37,327 nucleotides of DNA from Reticulitermes lucifugus. Taxonomy: Eukaryota > Arthropoda > Insecta > Blattodea > Rhinotermitidae. Location: contig JAKCWW010003137.1 in assembly GCA_026260175.1 (NCBI GenBank), forward strand, positions 2,043 through 39,369, read 5' to 3'. This document shows, piece by piece, positions 11,998 through 24,900 of the stretch; position 1 is the first letter of the stretch; the number at the start of each line of letters is the position of its first letter. The translations under genes and the position numbers were made by a program. Below the pieces are notes generated by a model, which saw only the letters and a program-made list of their open reading frames with translations, was not told the DNA's origin and did not search any database.

Positions 11998-14900
11998 CTA
12001 GTAAAGCAAAACAAAGACAATGAAGACAGCAGGTGGTAAGGATGCCTAGTTTAAACCACACTAGTCCTCTTGTGCATACTAACCATTGGATTTTTCAATA
12101 CGAGAACAGGAAAAGAGGGATAAAGACACTCTTTCTGTAAATGGTCACTCCCTAACTTTGCTAGAAGACCAGAAGTTGTTTTTAATACTTCACTGTTAGA
12201 ACACTGGTAAGAAATTACAAACTGCCACCAGTTTACAACCACCAAATACAACTCTATGATACATTATTAACACATCCTAATAATTTACAATCTGCCTTTC
12301 TGCCTTGTATGTTCCAGCTTGCACTAAGCCCTTGACCACTAAATTAGATTTCAGCATTGATGCTTGACAGTTTGACCCTAGATGTTCTGTTCAAGTTTCC
12401 TTTTCCCAGTACGTCTCCAACTGAAGGTCGTAAACATATGCTATTTAAATACACACTACTACAGTATGAATGCCCAACATTAGCCTTTTATAACAGTGTT
12501 CGCCAGATCCTGAGGTGTCAGGGGGAGTACTTTTGGCAACTGACTGTATAGATCACATTTCATGTTAAGCAAAAAATAAGTAAAGTAAATTAATAAAAGA
12601 GAAAGGAAATGTGAACACAGAAAACCAGCGACTACTGATCTTACCTTTTATTGTGACAGACTGTTCTTCAGTTCTACGCAATGACTACCTTCAGTGAAAA
12701 TATCTATCATGGAGTCACTTATGTTCAGACTGTATTCTAAGTCTTAAACAATTCTCTTCTCACCTGTCACTAAAGATAACTTTGTAAATCTCCTGAATCT
12801 GTGTGCTGCATAGGTAAGTATGGAGCCACTTCAAAGTGGAGAATGACTGCCCAACTGAAGCATGGTTATTGGAAGAGTTAACAAGAAGACAATATACGAG
12901 TAATTCTAAGATTTCTTGTAATGTTGTACTAAGATGTGAAGTGACCTAATACTTGAGCAGGTTTGAAATATGACTTTCTTAAAATTCTTCTGACAAGTAC
13001 ATAACTGAAAAGCCAGTTTCCAGAAGAAGAATATCAAAATACATCCTGTCACATTTCAATAACAACTCACAAGCACTAGCTGGAAACTTCTCAAAGCAGT
13101 GTCTGAAGTTCCCAAAGCATACAAGTGAAACATATTCTAATTCAAGAATTCAATCAGTCAGCTGTCTCTTGTACAGTGTAATCTCCACAGCACAGCCAGT
13201 GACTATTATTAACATTATTAACTACTGCTGTTACCTGTCTCTTAGCTGGCACTCCTATGTATTCTGTGAGCAGTTCCCACTTTCTGACAAAATGTTTATA
13301 GAACTGCTGCACTTCTCTGTTAAACAACTCTGAAATTGAATAAAATGTTCTCGAGCTAGCAGCCATGTCAGGTGGCTGAACAGAGGATGAACCAACGTTT
13401 CGATTCAGTTCCCTGATGACAAGAACAGAGATGGTTCTCAAAACATTGGTTCATTTGCCATTCAAACAACTCATGCGGCTGCTAGCTCGAAAAAGTTTTA
13501 TTTAACTCAGTCACCATGAAAGCTTCAGATTTTAATTCTGAAATTCTTCCCCCATTTTTGTAACAGAAACTGAAGTAATAATCTTTGGTTTGCATAATTT
13601 CAAAACGTGTTTTGGTATGTGATAGTAAAGGTAAATGTAAGGGTACAGGTAAAGGTAAAGGTCTCCCCTTAACATGCCATGTAGGCACAGAGAAGGAGTA
13701 AAGGTATAGCTGTACTTATTCTTAGCCTTGGTGCTAGATGGGAGTGGGTGGTCAGCACTAAGCCCCAGTTGCTTAACTCCCAGGAAAGAGCCCCTGTACC
13801 CACTGTACAGGGGCTGGGTGAGCTCCAGGGTCAATCTCAGTAGGTATAGAAAAGAGAAAATCTCTTGCCCCCACCGGAGTTCGAACCCCGAATCGTCCAG
13901 CACGTAGGGAGTCACAATACCGACTACATTACCCCAGCCCCGCTTGTGATAGTACTCCTGACACTACTTTCACATTAAAATTAAAATCAGAATCTTGAAC
14001 AGTATCTGATATCCTCAAAGAGAAATATGCATTTCACCATCCAACTCTCTTTTGTCATTCATCACTGAATTCAAAAAACTGATGGGGTTTTCAAGCCATA
14101 ACATGATTTCAACTACACTTTCTGTGTAAAGCCATCTACTGAGGTAAATGAAGGCATCTAATGACAACTTTGTCAAATGCAACATAAATCTCCCTGTTGA
14201 CTTTGAAAAGTATGCTGGAAAATGAAGATACATTTCAAAGAAATCTTTATGCTCTGGAACACATTGTACAGACTGTCTTAGCACAAAGCTCAACTGGTGA
14301 GCACAAGTGTATGAACATGTCTGTTTTGTATTTGTCCACAAGCAATTTCCATATTCCATTATTCTCACCCACTGTAAGTGCTGCAGAATAGTAAGTTTGA
14401 GCTACCAGGTATTCCCCGTACTCGAATTCATTTACGGTATTATTTTAAAAACATGCCCAGACAAAAAGGCAGTCTCAGTACATACATTCATTACTTCTAA
14501 ACACAATTAATAATAAACATTTATTTAACACCAATAATGAGATTCATAAATACAAAACTAGATCCAGCAATAATCTACACTTACCTGTAGTTAACTTAAC
14601 AAAGTTTAATAAGGGAGCGTATATATCAGGTATTAAAGTTTTCAATCACCTTCCTCAATCAATAAAAATTTTGGCCAATGATGAGAAAAGTTTTAAATCC
14701 ACATTGAAGAGGTTTTTATATCATCATTCTTTCTACTTCATGAATGAATACTATCAATATACAGAGGATAAAAGAGTGTAAACTAGAAGTGCTGAATTTT
14801 TGATACACTACTTTGTCAATGTTTCTAGAGTTAAATACTATATTTTGATTGTTATTCTCTGATAATATAATTGANNNNNNNNNNNNNNAATTCATTTAAT

Positions 14901-17900
14901 TTATGTAATTTATGTATTATAATGGTAATTGGATATTTTAACAATTGTACTCTCAATAGATATTTTTTAATCAATAGACCATTTCCACATCCTGGTTTGT
15001 TACCTGTATATGGATATACGGAAAATAAAGGAATGAATATGAATATACGAATAAGAGTGGTCTTACCAAGATCCAAAAATCTGATAAATAATTTCTATAT
15101 ACTGTTATCAGGAGTAACATAAAGAGGAACAGTTGAAACCTGAGATTTAACAGATACAATGTTATCTTTGATTATGGATATAAGTATCTTTCACCTTCCA
15201 TTTTATTTCACTCATCATGCAATCAATGGCGCTCTTCTGGATGACATGATACGTGCCAATAATAAATACAGAGGGTGCCAATAAAAAATGTTAAAGTTTT
15301 ACAGTGTACGTGAAGTTCCTTTTCATAATAAGCCCTGCACTGAATGTAACTAAACTAACCTAAACTAAAGTAATCTATTCTAAATAAGTACCTGTGCTTC
15401 CCAATTCTGAGTTTTCCAGATGCCCTCTGAAATGGAGTGATTGCTTGGCCATGTATCAAATAGCATCAGACAACAAACAATATATCTACTAGCTTTGATT
15501 TTCATTATGAGGATCCCGTTCTTGTGGGATAAGATGCTGCATCACAGGGTAATCAAATCCGCTTATCCAGTGACGTGGCATCATATCCCAAATGAATGGA
15601 ATCCTCAGCTACACTGCTGCAAAACTTGCTTTTGCGTTATGCTTTGCAACATCTATTTTGTATGCTAGGTTTATAGATATTCAATGATATGGATACTACA
15701 GTTCAGTAAAGCTGTATTAAAGTCACATGCTTCATTGAGAGTTCATGTTTTTCTTTCAATGCATAGAAAGATGTGATATCACCAACACCACTTTCTATCC
15801 CAATATTTCTTTCAGTTGGAAAATGAAGGTGAATGAAGATTTCTTACAACCACACAGTCAAGGATCAGTTTTTTAAATCGACAATTAGAAAAATGGCATA
15901 ATCTACTTTTTGTTATTACAATTTTTTGTGACACTAGGGGGTAGGTCTGTCTGGTTCAATGATTTCCTTCTTAGAAGCAAAATCCCTACAAGAAAGTGAC
16001 TGGTTTAGTAAGTCCTATAGAACACAGTCACGAACTTCATATTCCATGATCCACAATCACATGCACATGCACACAATGAAGGTTATGCAATTAAAATAGA
16101 CAGAAATGTATGCACACAAAAGAAGCTTGTCAACATTCAAAGGTTGGTTAACACAGATCACTACAGCCATTCCTGTCTCCCCTCAAGCCTGTACTATGAT
16201 GGAAGTGTTGCACACAATAAATAAAATTAGTAGCTGGCACAACATTTGTATTTATTTAATACTGTGACATGTTACAGCTAATATTTTCAGACAGTTTGTT
16301 CACATGCTTGAAACATGGTACAGAACATGCAATGCCACAAATATGGGTATTTAAATGGTGGAGGATCACAGCATTGTTACACAAAATTTTAACTACTGTG
16401 GGTCTTCAGTTGTACTTGTGTGCCAGTACTCTTCATATAATGCCAGTGTAAGCCTGTACAAACTGACCACCAACACCTGTGTTGGGCTGACTGGAGGTGG
16501 TTAACAAGGCATTATCCAGTTGAGTCTGTATTCCAGTATACAGAGTGCCAGGGAACCATGAAGGCAGGCATTTAATTTGTTACCTCATTTTCAAAGTGTC
16601 AGCTAGGCAAAAGTATTTAACATAAATACTCCTCCATGCCCCCTTCCCTGCTTGCTACAGGCCAACCTCTCATCAAAGAAATCATACCAAATGTCCACAA
16701 ACAAAGTTCATAAACCCAGTAAACAGAAAGCTATGGGCCACACTGGCCTGTAGCACCACAGAAACAATACATTACCTAAGAAAGTGGCTGAGGGTGAGCT
16801 GTAGGCAAGATATTCCTTATTGGAGCACCAGGCAGGAAATTCACTCTGTTTCAGTGGACATGTGCTTTCCCCCTCATCATCCCTTTTCCACGGCAACATG
16901 GTTTCGGTCGCAGTTGGCGTAGTCACCCTTGCACAGTCGGCTGCTGCTGATCCATTTGTCCCTGTTGCTGCAGAAAAACTCATCATCTGAACACTTACTA
17001 GCATGGCAACTGACAAACTATTAACTTATTACTGTTAACTGAAATTCATTCATGTAAGACTGGAAACACAACTCATGACCAGCTGATGTAAAAACATAAA
17101 GCATTACTATTGGTACCAGTCAAACCCCTCCCAGTTCCTACTGCATGTATATATTTGAAAGATCCAGTCCAACTATTCTTACATTTCATTAGCTTACTGT
17201 AAAGTTGTGGTTAAGATAACAAAAAAGTACATTACTAGATGCTTCAAAATTTGCACATTTTACCTTGCACATATCCTTACTGTGATCAAATAAAAAGAGC
17301 CATGAGGGAAAAACATACACAGAATTTATCCATGCTTTTCTGGTGATGGTACATGATGATACAACATACCAACACCTTTACTAATGGCAACACATGAGAT
17401 GAATATTACAAATTCAGAAGATGGAAAAAATAGATCTTATTAATCATAATATGAAACAACAATCTAAACAATTACTTTTTATTTTTAATATGAATAAAAT
17501 CTGCATTTTCAACTTAACATTCTGTCATGGAGTGGGTATCAGCAATTTTTTTTTTTTTGTGAAGAGGTGATAACTAGTACTATTTTACAAGAAAAAGGAC
17601 TGTTAAGTGCCTATTCAAGATTATCTGTATGTATTGCAGTTACTTCATCTTGTACGCTGTCACAGACTTGGTGTTATGATTAAGACATTGTATATGAATG
17701 GTACTCACAGCTGTCTGATTCCCGAGGTTTCTTGGATGCTTCACTACTTCCAGTGGCATTCGTTTCATCTGTTAAGACACAATCAACACATATGCTGCAT
17801 TATCATTGCAACTAATGGTTGCTGTTTCCATGAATTCAATATATGTATAACATGCCTCACACAGCAAGAATACATCACAGTTCTATCACTATCACAAGTG

Positions 17901-18865
17901 CAGTGGCATGTGTAGCAGTGAACATACTTTTCACCAGTCAGCAGTCCCTCACTCATTGTGACATTTATAAATTTTCTACTAATTCACTGTGGCAATTAGA
18001 GGTTACATTTTTCACATATTTACAAGCAATGATACACATAACAGCACTTATCACAGACACTTAAACACTCCTACTCTCTCACATTATGTGACATGCTACA
18101 TGAATTGCAAAGATTGTTACATATGACAACAGATACATACACATTTTGCTCTTATAACAATAATATTTAACACACCTGTAATAACAATCAGATGTGGAAA
18201 AGTGAATTACTAGAAACATATGCAGTGGGTGCTTGAACTACATTACAGTGTTCCTGCTAAAGTAATATACTAAACATAAGCAGCATTATAAAGTTTCTTA
18301 CACAGAGGTTTGTGCAGAAGCTGCTACAAATTCTCTGCCTCTAACAAAACATCACACTGCCCTGACTTGTGAGTACCTTGCAGCAAGCAGGTCTAGCATT
18401 ATATTACTGTATTAACATGTCTATTACATTCTCCATACATTGTAATAGTAAAGATGTCCCTGTGCACCATGCCATGAGGACATATGTGATGAGTCGAGGT
18501 ACACATCTAAAATTTCTTAAGCTTGGAACTAGATGGAAGTGCATGGTCAGCTTCACACTCTGACAGCATTACCCCTATGGAAAGTGCAGCCAGTACCTAC
18601 TGGATGGAAGGATGGGTGAATGCCAGAATAAGACTGGATGGACATGGTCTGAAGAGAAATATTGCTCCACCCCCTGCTGCAAATTGAACATCAGTTTTCC
18701 AGTTCAGAGCAAGTCACAAAAATGACTGAGCTAGTGCTTTAATAGCCATACATTTTATGAGTACATGTCACCTCATTATACCCAATTAAATTTCCTTCTT
18801 TTCAGAACTGTCAGACTCAATCTGACAAATCACAATTGTCAAGTTAAATTGCCTTTTTCATGTGT

Positions 18866-18901
<36 letters not shown>

Positions 18902-21900
18902 CTGCAAGGACTGACTGACCAGAACATTACGCAGGTAGAACATCTGACAGTGGTATGGAACTTGCATTAAACCTTATTTTGGGACATTTCAACTGCTAAA
19001 TAGCAAGGGAGCTAAGAGAACCGAGTTATTGCTCACTACCAGTAAAGTCACGTTTCAGCAATGACAGAGCAATGTGAAAAGGGGAGGGTTCTTATCGGTC
19101 ATCTCAGAGCATGTTCTGTACTTCTCTCTCTCTCTCTCACTCACTCACTATTACAGTAACTTCACAACATCAGTATTGCACAACTGAACAACATCAAGAC
19201 GGATTTCATCAAATGCATTTGCATCATCCACTGCAGTGAGCTATATGAATTCCTCCACATAGGACAACAGGAAGTTTCTATCAGAACTACCCATCTGTTT
19301 GTTCTTCCATTTCATGAAATGCCATACACTGTCCACTGTTTGTGTGTGACGTCCAGTTAATGGGTTGATGAAACTATGATGATAATTCACTGTCTATTGC
19401 TGGAAGCCAACACTGGGCTCCACACCAGGTACTCCATGAATTGGAAATTATGTTTAAGCCAAGATGCATCACTTATTGGCAACCTGCAGCAAAGCTGGGT
19501 CACTTCAATCCAATTCCAATACTTTCATTAGGAACAACTCCTGTGTAGCACAGCATATTCCACTAAACATGCACTGCTGAGGCAGAATTTGCCTGAGGTG
19601 ATTTCTGCAACTGGTGAACTGACTGTTGTTGACTTCCAATGACATAGCAAATCCTCCATTTGTACATATGCCAGATGACATTATTTATTTGAATGACATC
19701 TTTGATTGGATTAAAAAGAGATATGAGAAAAAAGTACAACAATGTGAAAAAATATGTGTTCTGGGAAGTAATAAACAAGACACAGTAGATAGACATGACA
19801 CATGTTGCATAATGTGCAGATTGGCAATGTATTACACAGCCAAGAGGTGCTACAGAGACATATAGCAGATTCTGCACAGCCTGAGAAGATTATAACATAA
19901 TCAGAGAGGCAAGCGGCATTGACAGACATGACTGATATCACACAGTTTGAAGTGGGTGGTAACATGTTAGTCAAGAGCTGCTAGAGAAATACAACAGATG
20001 TTGCATACTTTGGAGAGTTCAGCAGCATTTGTAGATATTAGGAACATAATTACAATGACAAGAGGTGCTAGACAGACTCAAAAAATGGTGCACATTTTGA
20101 AGAGGTTGGCAACACACTGCAGAGCCAAGACGTCAGTCACTACTATGCTTTGAAAACTGCATATTGCTGACAATGAAACAGTCAGCTCAAACTGCCATAA
20201 CGTTTACTTAATAGGGATCACCTACATGTATGATCGAAGATCAGTGAACAACTGCACCTGATGTTATCTATCCAGTTATAGAGGGTAGAGTTTAGAAAAA
20301 CGGACGTGTTTGTTTCCTGGAATATGTATTAAACAGAATATCCTTGAAACTCACAAGACATCATAATTCCCAACAAATCTGAAAAAACTGAAATGAGTGT
20401 CAACTGTAAATATATTCATAGATAAGGAACTTATACTGAAAAACCACTGGACTTTCAACTTGTAGCATAATTGCATACAGCATGTAATCTAGTGCTAAAA
20501 CTTATCAGACACTATTAACAGAGCTACACTAGTAAGGTTAATTGTGCACATCTATTTCTGTCAAGACACAAATACACTGAAATAAGAAATCAATAGAGTT
20601 GATTTAACAAGAAAGCAACAAGCAGACTTGATGAAAGATGGTCTGTAAATCACAATGACATTAAAATTTAAATGCATAATGCAATTTGTTAGGGTAGTAC
20701 ATTCTAATGTAAGATTTGAGTTCCTCACAGCAATGTTGCTGAAGATGTGTCTTCTGGGATGTTATGCCATGCCCCCTGGTATATAATTATCTATGTTTTG
20801 TAAGATCATAGTGCCTTCATCTTCAGGGAACAGAAGGACTGCTTGACCCCACAGATAAAGATTCAAGTCTTCTGGGCTGTTACACCATGTCAACTGTAAA
20901 TAGTTACTAATGTTTTGGAGAATTGTAGTGCCTTTTTTTGCGGGGTCAAGCAAGACTAAAAGAGTATGACCACTTGACCGCGAACATGAAGGCACTACAA
21001 TCCTTTGAAAAATCAGTAATTATTTACAGTCAACATGGTGTAACATCCCAGGAGACTCAACTTCAGTAACGTCTAAATTCATATGTTACAGTTAATATTT
21101 TGTAGAATCTCGGACAACTGTCAGTATGCTCAGGCCTTCTTAATACTGACATATTACAACAGCATTACAGTTGTATCTGGGAAGGGAACTCTGACATTCA
21201 GATTAAACATAAATAAGTTTGCATGAGGTTTAGGGCTGTTGCAATGGTGATATTGACATTATGGTGTTCTGGGCTAGGACACCATATAGTGTGGTAGTAG
21301 GTACTGATGTTTCAAACTTGCTTCAGGGTGGAAAAAGTAAGACACAGGAAGCAAGTTCTTCAAAAATATTGGTATCCATTTACCAAATTACATAGGAGCA
21401 CATGTCAGAAGACCACAATCTTAAATATTTTTATTATTTCCATACACCTGAACTATAGAATTTTAAATTAAATTTTTTAATGTACAGTGACCACACGACT
21501 TTCTTCTTTGAATTACAGACTGTTTCAAAGGGCTAGCCAACAGCCAATTAAATTATTAAAATAAGATTAACTACATATTAGGCTTTTTGTATATGGTGCA
21601 AAGTTTTCCAACACAAACTCGATTATGTTGGTGATTTCATGCAATTAATACTTGCTACAATATGTACCAAGCAATATTTTACCAGAGTACACATGCTAGA
21701 AAATTAAATTCTACATGCACAGAGGTCTACAAAAGTTGGTGAAAGGGGAAAGGCTTGACTCGACAAACCGTGAAAACATTTCAAATACACAAGAAACATG
21801 GGAAAATACAATGACAGTCGGTGCCTAATCATATCAGACATCTAGCTTCCAGTATTCAGTGTTCATATACACACACATACACACACACATATGAATGTAT

Positions 21901-24900
21901 GAACACTGAATAGTGACTACTGAATATATATATATGAACAAAAAACAAACAAACAACAAACAAGCAAGGCCATCATGGAAGTTTGTTATTAAAGTTGTAA
22001 GAGAATATTTGTTGATGTATTGATGTATTGGAATATCACTGGCACTGCTTTCAGATGTATTTACTGTACAATTATTCTGGAACAATAAATTCAACTACAT
22101 TTTAAAATTATATCTGAATTTCAATGAACAGTTATAAGACAACCCAAGTTTTAGCTGCATACTTTTATAAAATGGTTTGTCCAGTCATGCTCTTAACATA
22201 TTTGCAGTGCATAAAAATATATTTCAGAAAGATGTATTCCAAAATGATATTTGTAGTTAAACAATACATTTAGACTGCAAACGTATGATTTCCAGCACAA
22301 TATTTTACAGTACATACGGCAGAGTTTCTCTGTGCTATCGCATGCCCTTGACAAAACTGCTAGTTTCTATTTTTGACTTTTCCACTGATAAAGAAAAATA
22401 AAATTGGGACTTCCACGTATAAACAGAATGAATGTACTACTTTGTGAATGGAACGGAGAGTTCAACATACCCCCATTTATGCCTCGTCTCCAAGGTAAGG
22501 AAACTTCAGCTACTGTGGGTGCATCATCATAATCAACGGTAGGTTTTGAATACTGCTTGATCAGACGGGCTTTCCGGGGATTGGAACCCGGGAGGCTGGC
22601 TATTTGGGTCAACACACTTGCCTCTGGTGTCCCGCCAGCTAATCCCAGACATTGACACAACAAGCAAAAACCAAAACTCAGGACTCAAGTTTGCTTCTCA
22701 CCTGTGTTCTAGCAAGCACAGGAGTTAGTACAATGGGGACCACAGACACACAACATTAATATTATCTGACGAATGTAGCACAAACCTTCAGAATTTGATA
22801 ACAAATTTTTTACTGTTTTGACAAATACTTCATAAATAAAACTGTAATCACACAAATTATGTTGAGATACCATATTATTGCTAATATTTAAACACAACGA
22901 TAATGGGTGGATCTAGCAAGCTACAGATACATTGACATTTATTTTCATTTCATCTAACTCGTACATTTGACTGACTACAGTGTAGTAGTTATGGGGAAGG
23001 TGTCTCTATACCGTATTGAACATTGTAAGTGTGACGAGGACAACTGCAGTGTACGAAAGTAGCTTAAGAACTCCATGTGTAAGTATCTTGCTACTTGCAT
23101 GTAAACACTATGGTTTATAATTTTGTCATTTAACAGTGCAAAATATTCATAAATGTGATACTACTGACACTGACAATTGTTTCTTATAAAACTGAAACAT
23201 GTTTGTAGTAGGTGTGGAAAAGAGAGATAAATGTCTTTAAGTTGATGTAACTGTACAAAACTCTACGGAATGATGGTTTACAGTTGATTTGATTCTAAAC
23301 ATAACTAATAATGATTAATTTAGCATAAGTGCCTATAAATGTCCAATCAGAACCGTCAGTGTGTGTCCTATCAGCAGTATTCACAACACTGAGAAGTACC
23401 ACACATGATTTATGTAAAACATTGTGTATATGAACACAACCTTTCAGCTGTTAGACTACAACACTGAAGCAGATAACAACAGACATTTCAACCTCACTGT
23501 TTGCATCTCATTGTCACAGAAACCTTCTCTATGGCAGAGCTAAAATAAAGTTGCTGCTTTTCCCACTTGCTTCCTACAAGTCCTTTTCAAGATGGCTGGA
23601 TCTTAAGATGGAAGCAAATCTTGGATGAGCCTACTGCTGATACTGTGTGATACTAGTGAACTGACACAACTGACGATGAGTAGATGAATTATTAAGTTTA
23701 TGTGCAACTTGGAAGTGACAGTGAAATGTTGTGTCTGACTGCAAATATGTGTGGCAGCATGGCTGAGTATAAATGGGGCTACAGAGTTGGTGATTTCTGT
23801 GTTGACAAGCTTCTTGCTTCTCCTTGAAGAAGAAGTGATGGACATACTTATGAATGAAACCAACTGTTATGATACCCCTTACATTCAAGATTGCACTATG
23901 AAGCCAAAGCAAAGAGCATAAAACTGGAGTGATTTTGAAAACAGGAAACAAACTGCATCCTGCTTGTGGAATCACCATAGTGATGAATATCACATGCCAA
24001 ACCATAATTAAATCACACTTCAGTAGTAATCTGTTTCTAGAAACTTCTATTTCCACTAAAACAATTGTATAAGGTTTGAATTCTGAACGGAATTCTTTCA
24101 TTCTGATGACAATAATTTTAAAAAAGCGCATGCACACGCGTACACACAAACACACAGACGCATACACACACAGACGCACACACACACACACACAGAGGAC
24201 ATCTGTAATGTTTCAAAATTTGTTCCACATATGTAAGGCAAATATATAGTTCACCCTATAACATGCCACAAAGGCATGGGCGGGGGTAAAGGTATAGCTC
24301 AACCCTGTCTTTAACATCGGTGACAATGCAGGTGGGTCGTCAACACCATGTTCTGGCCGCTCTACCCCCAGTTAAGAGTCCCAATACCCATTGTACAGGA
24401 GGCTGGTGTGGAAGGGTGCAGAAAATGTTACACTCACGGGGGTTCAAACGCCAGACTGTCCAGCCCGTAGTGAGTTGCTAGACCAACTACACTATCCTGG
24501 GCACCAAACCACACATGTACCAGCAGAAAATATCTGCTTACCAACTTTTGTTACTAAGAACGGGTAGGATAAGCAAATACACATGCATTCTGTTTCTCTC
24601 TTTTCAAAGCAGCAAAAATTTCAATGAAGCATTCAAGACTTGTGAGTGAAGTACAGGCTACATGTGGAATGTTACTGGATTGGACATTATCTTGTTACGA
24701 ACACCACTGTTTCTGAAGAGTTCAAATATTATAATCTTGCTTGTTAAGCCTTCTTCATGCATGATACACACTGTATATGGGCAGTTATTATACTTCACCA
24801 TATTTAGCCTTGTTGCTAATGAAAAATGCAGGGAGTGTGGCAGGAACCGTAAGGCTAAATAAAATGTACAACAGATCAGTTAATAAAGTTGAACTTTTCA

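Larger units (their letters stand above)
11998..16775 (-). other. Intron between exons K and L (4.8 kb) with repeats
   Basis: Holds the foldback element F3 (13333-13507), SINE copy S1-1 (13625-13945), a LINE remnant (14395-14781) and the N gap. The rest shows nothing recognisable. Confidence 0.8.
17769..22470 (-). other. Intron between exons I and J (4.7 kb) with repeats
   Basis: Holds an old SINE S1 copy, (CA)n and (TC)n runs, a decayed 65-bp tandem repeat, M1 copies d, e and h and a CA-looped hairpin. The stretch 19150-19776 shows nothing I recognise. Confidence 0.75.

Noticed and set aside
11703-12023. 106-codon plus-strand open frame
   Set aside because: It is the antisense shadow of the GC-rich terminal exchanger exon, which has splice and frame support on the minus strand.
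13870-13945. tRNA-like sequence with A and B boxes
   Set aside because: It is the head of SINE S1: it has no proper acceptor stem, it continues into a SINE body, and the same arrangement recurs at 24430-24510.
15347-15376. AACTAAACTAACCTAAACTAA, resembling insect telomere repeat CCTAA
   Set aside because: Too short and irregular to be an interstitial telomere array.
23631-24191. 186-codon minus-strand open frame starting with Cys/Val repeats
   Set aside because: The start is a translated CA microsatellite and the rest has no family match or splice context.
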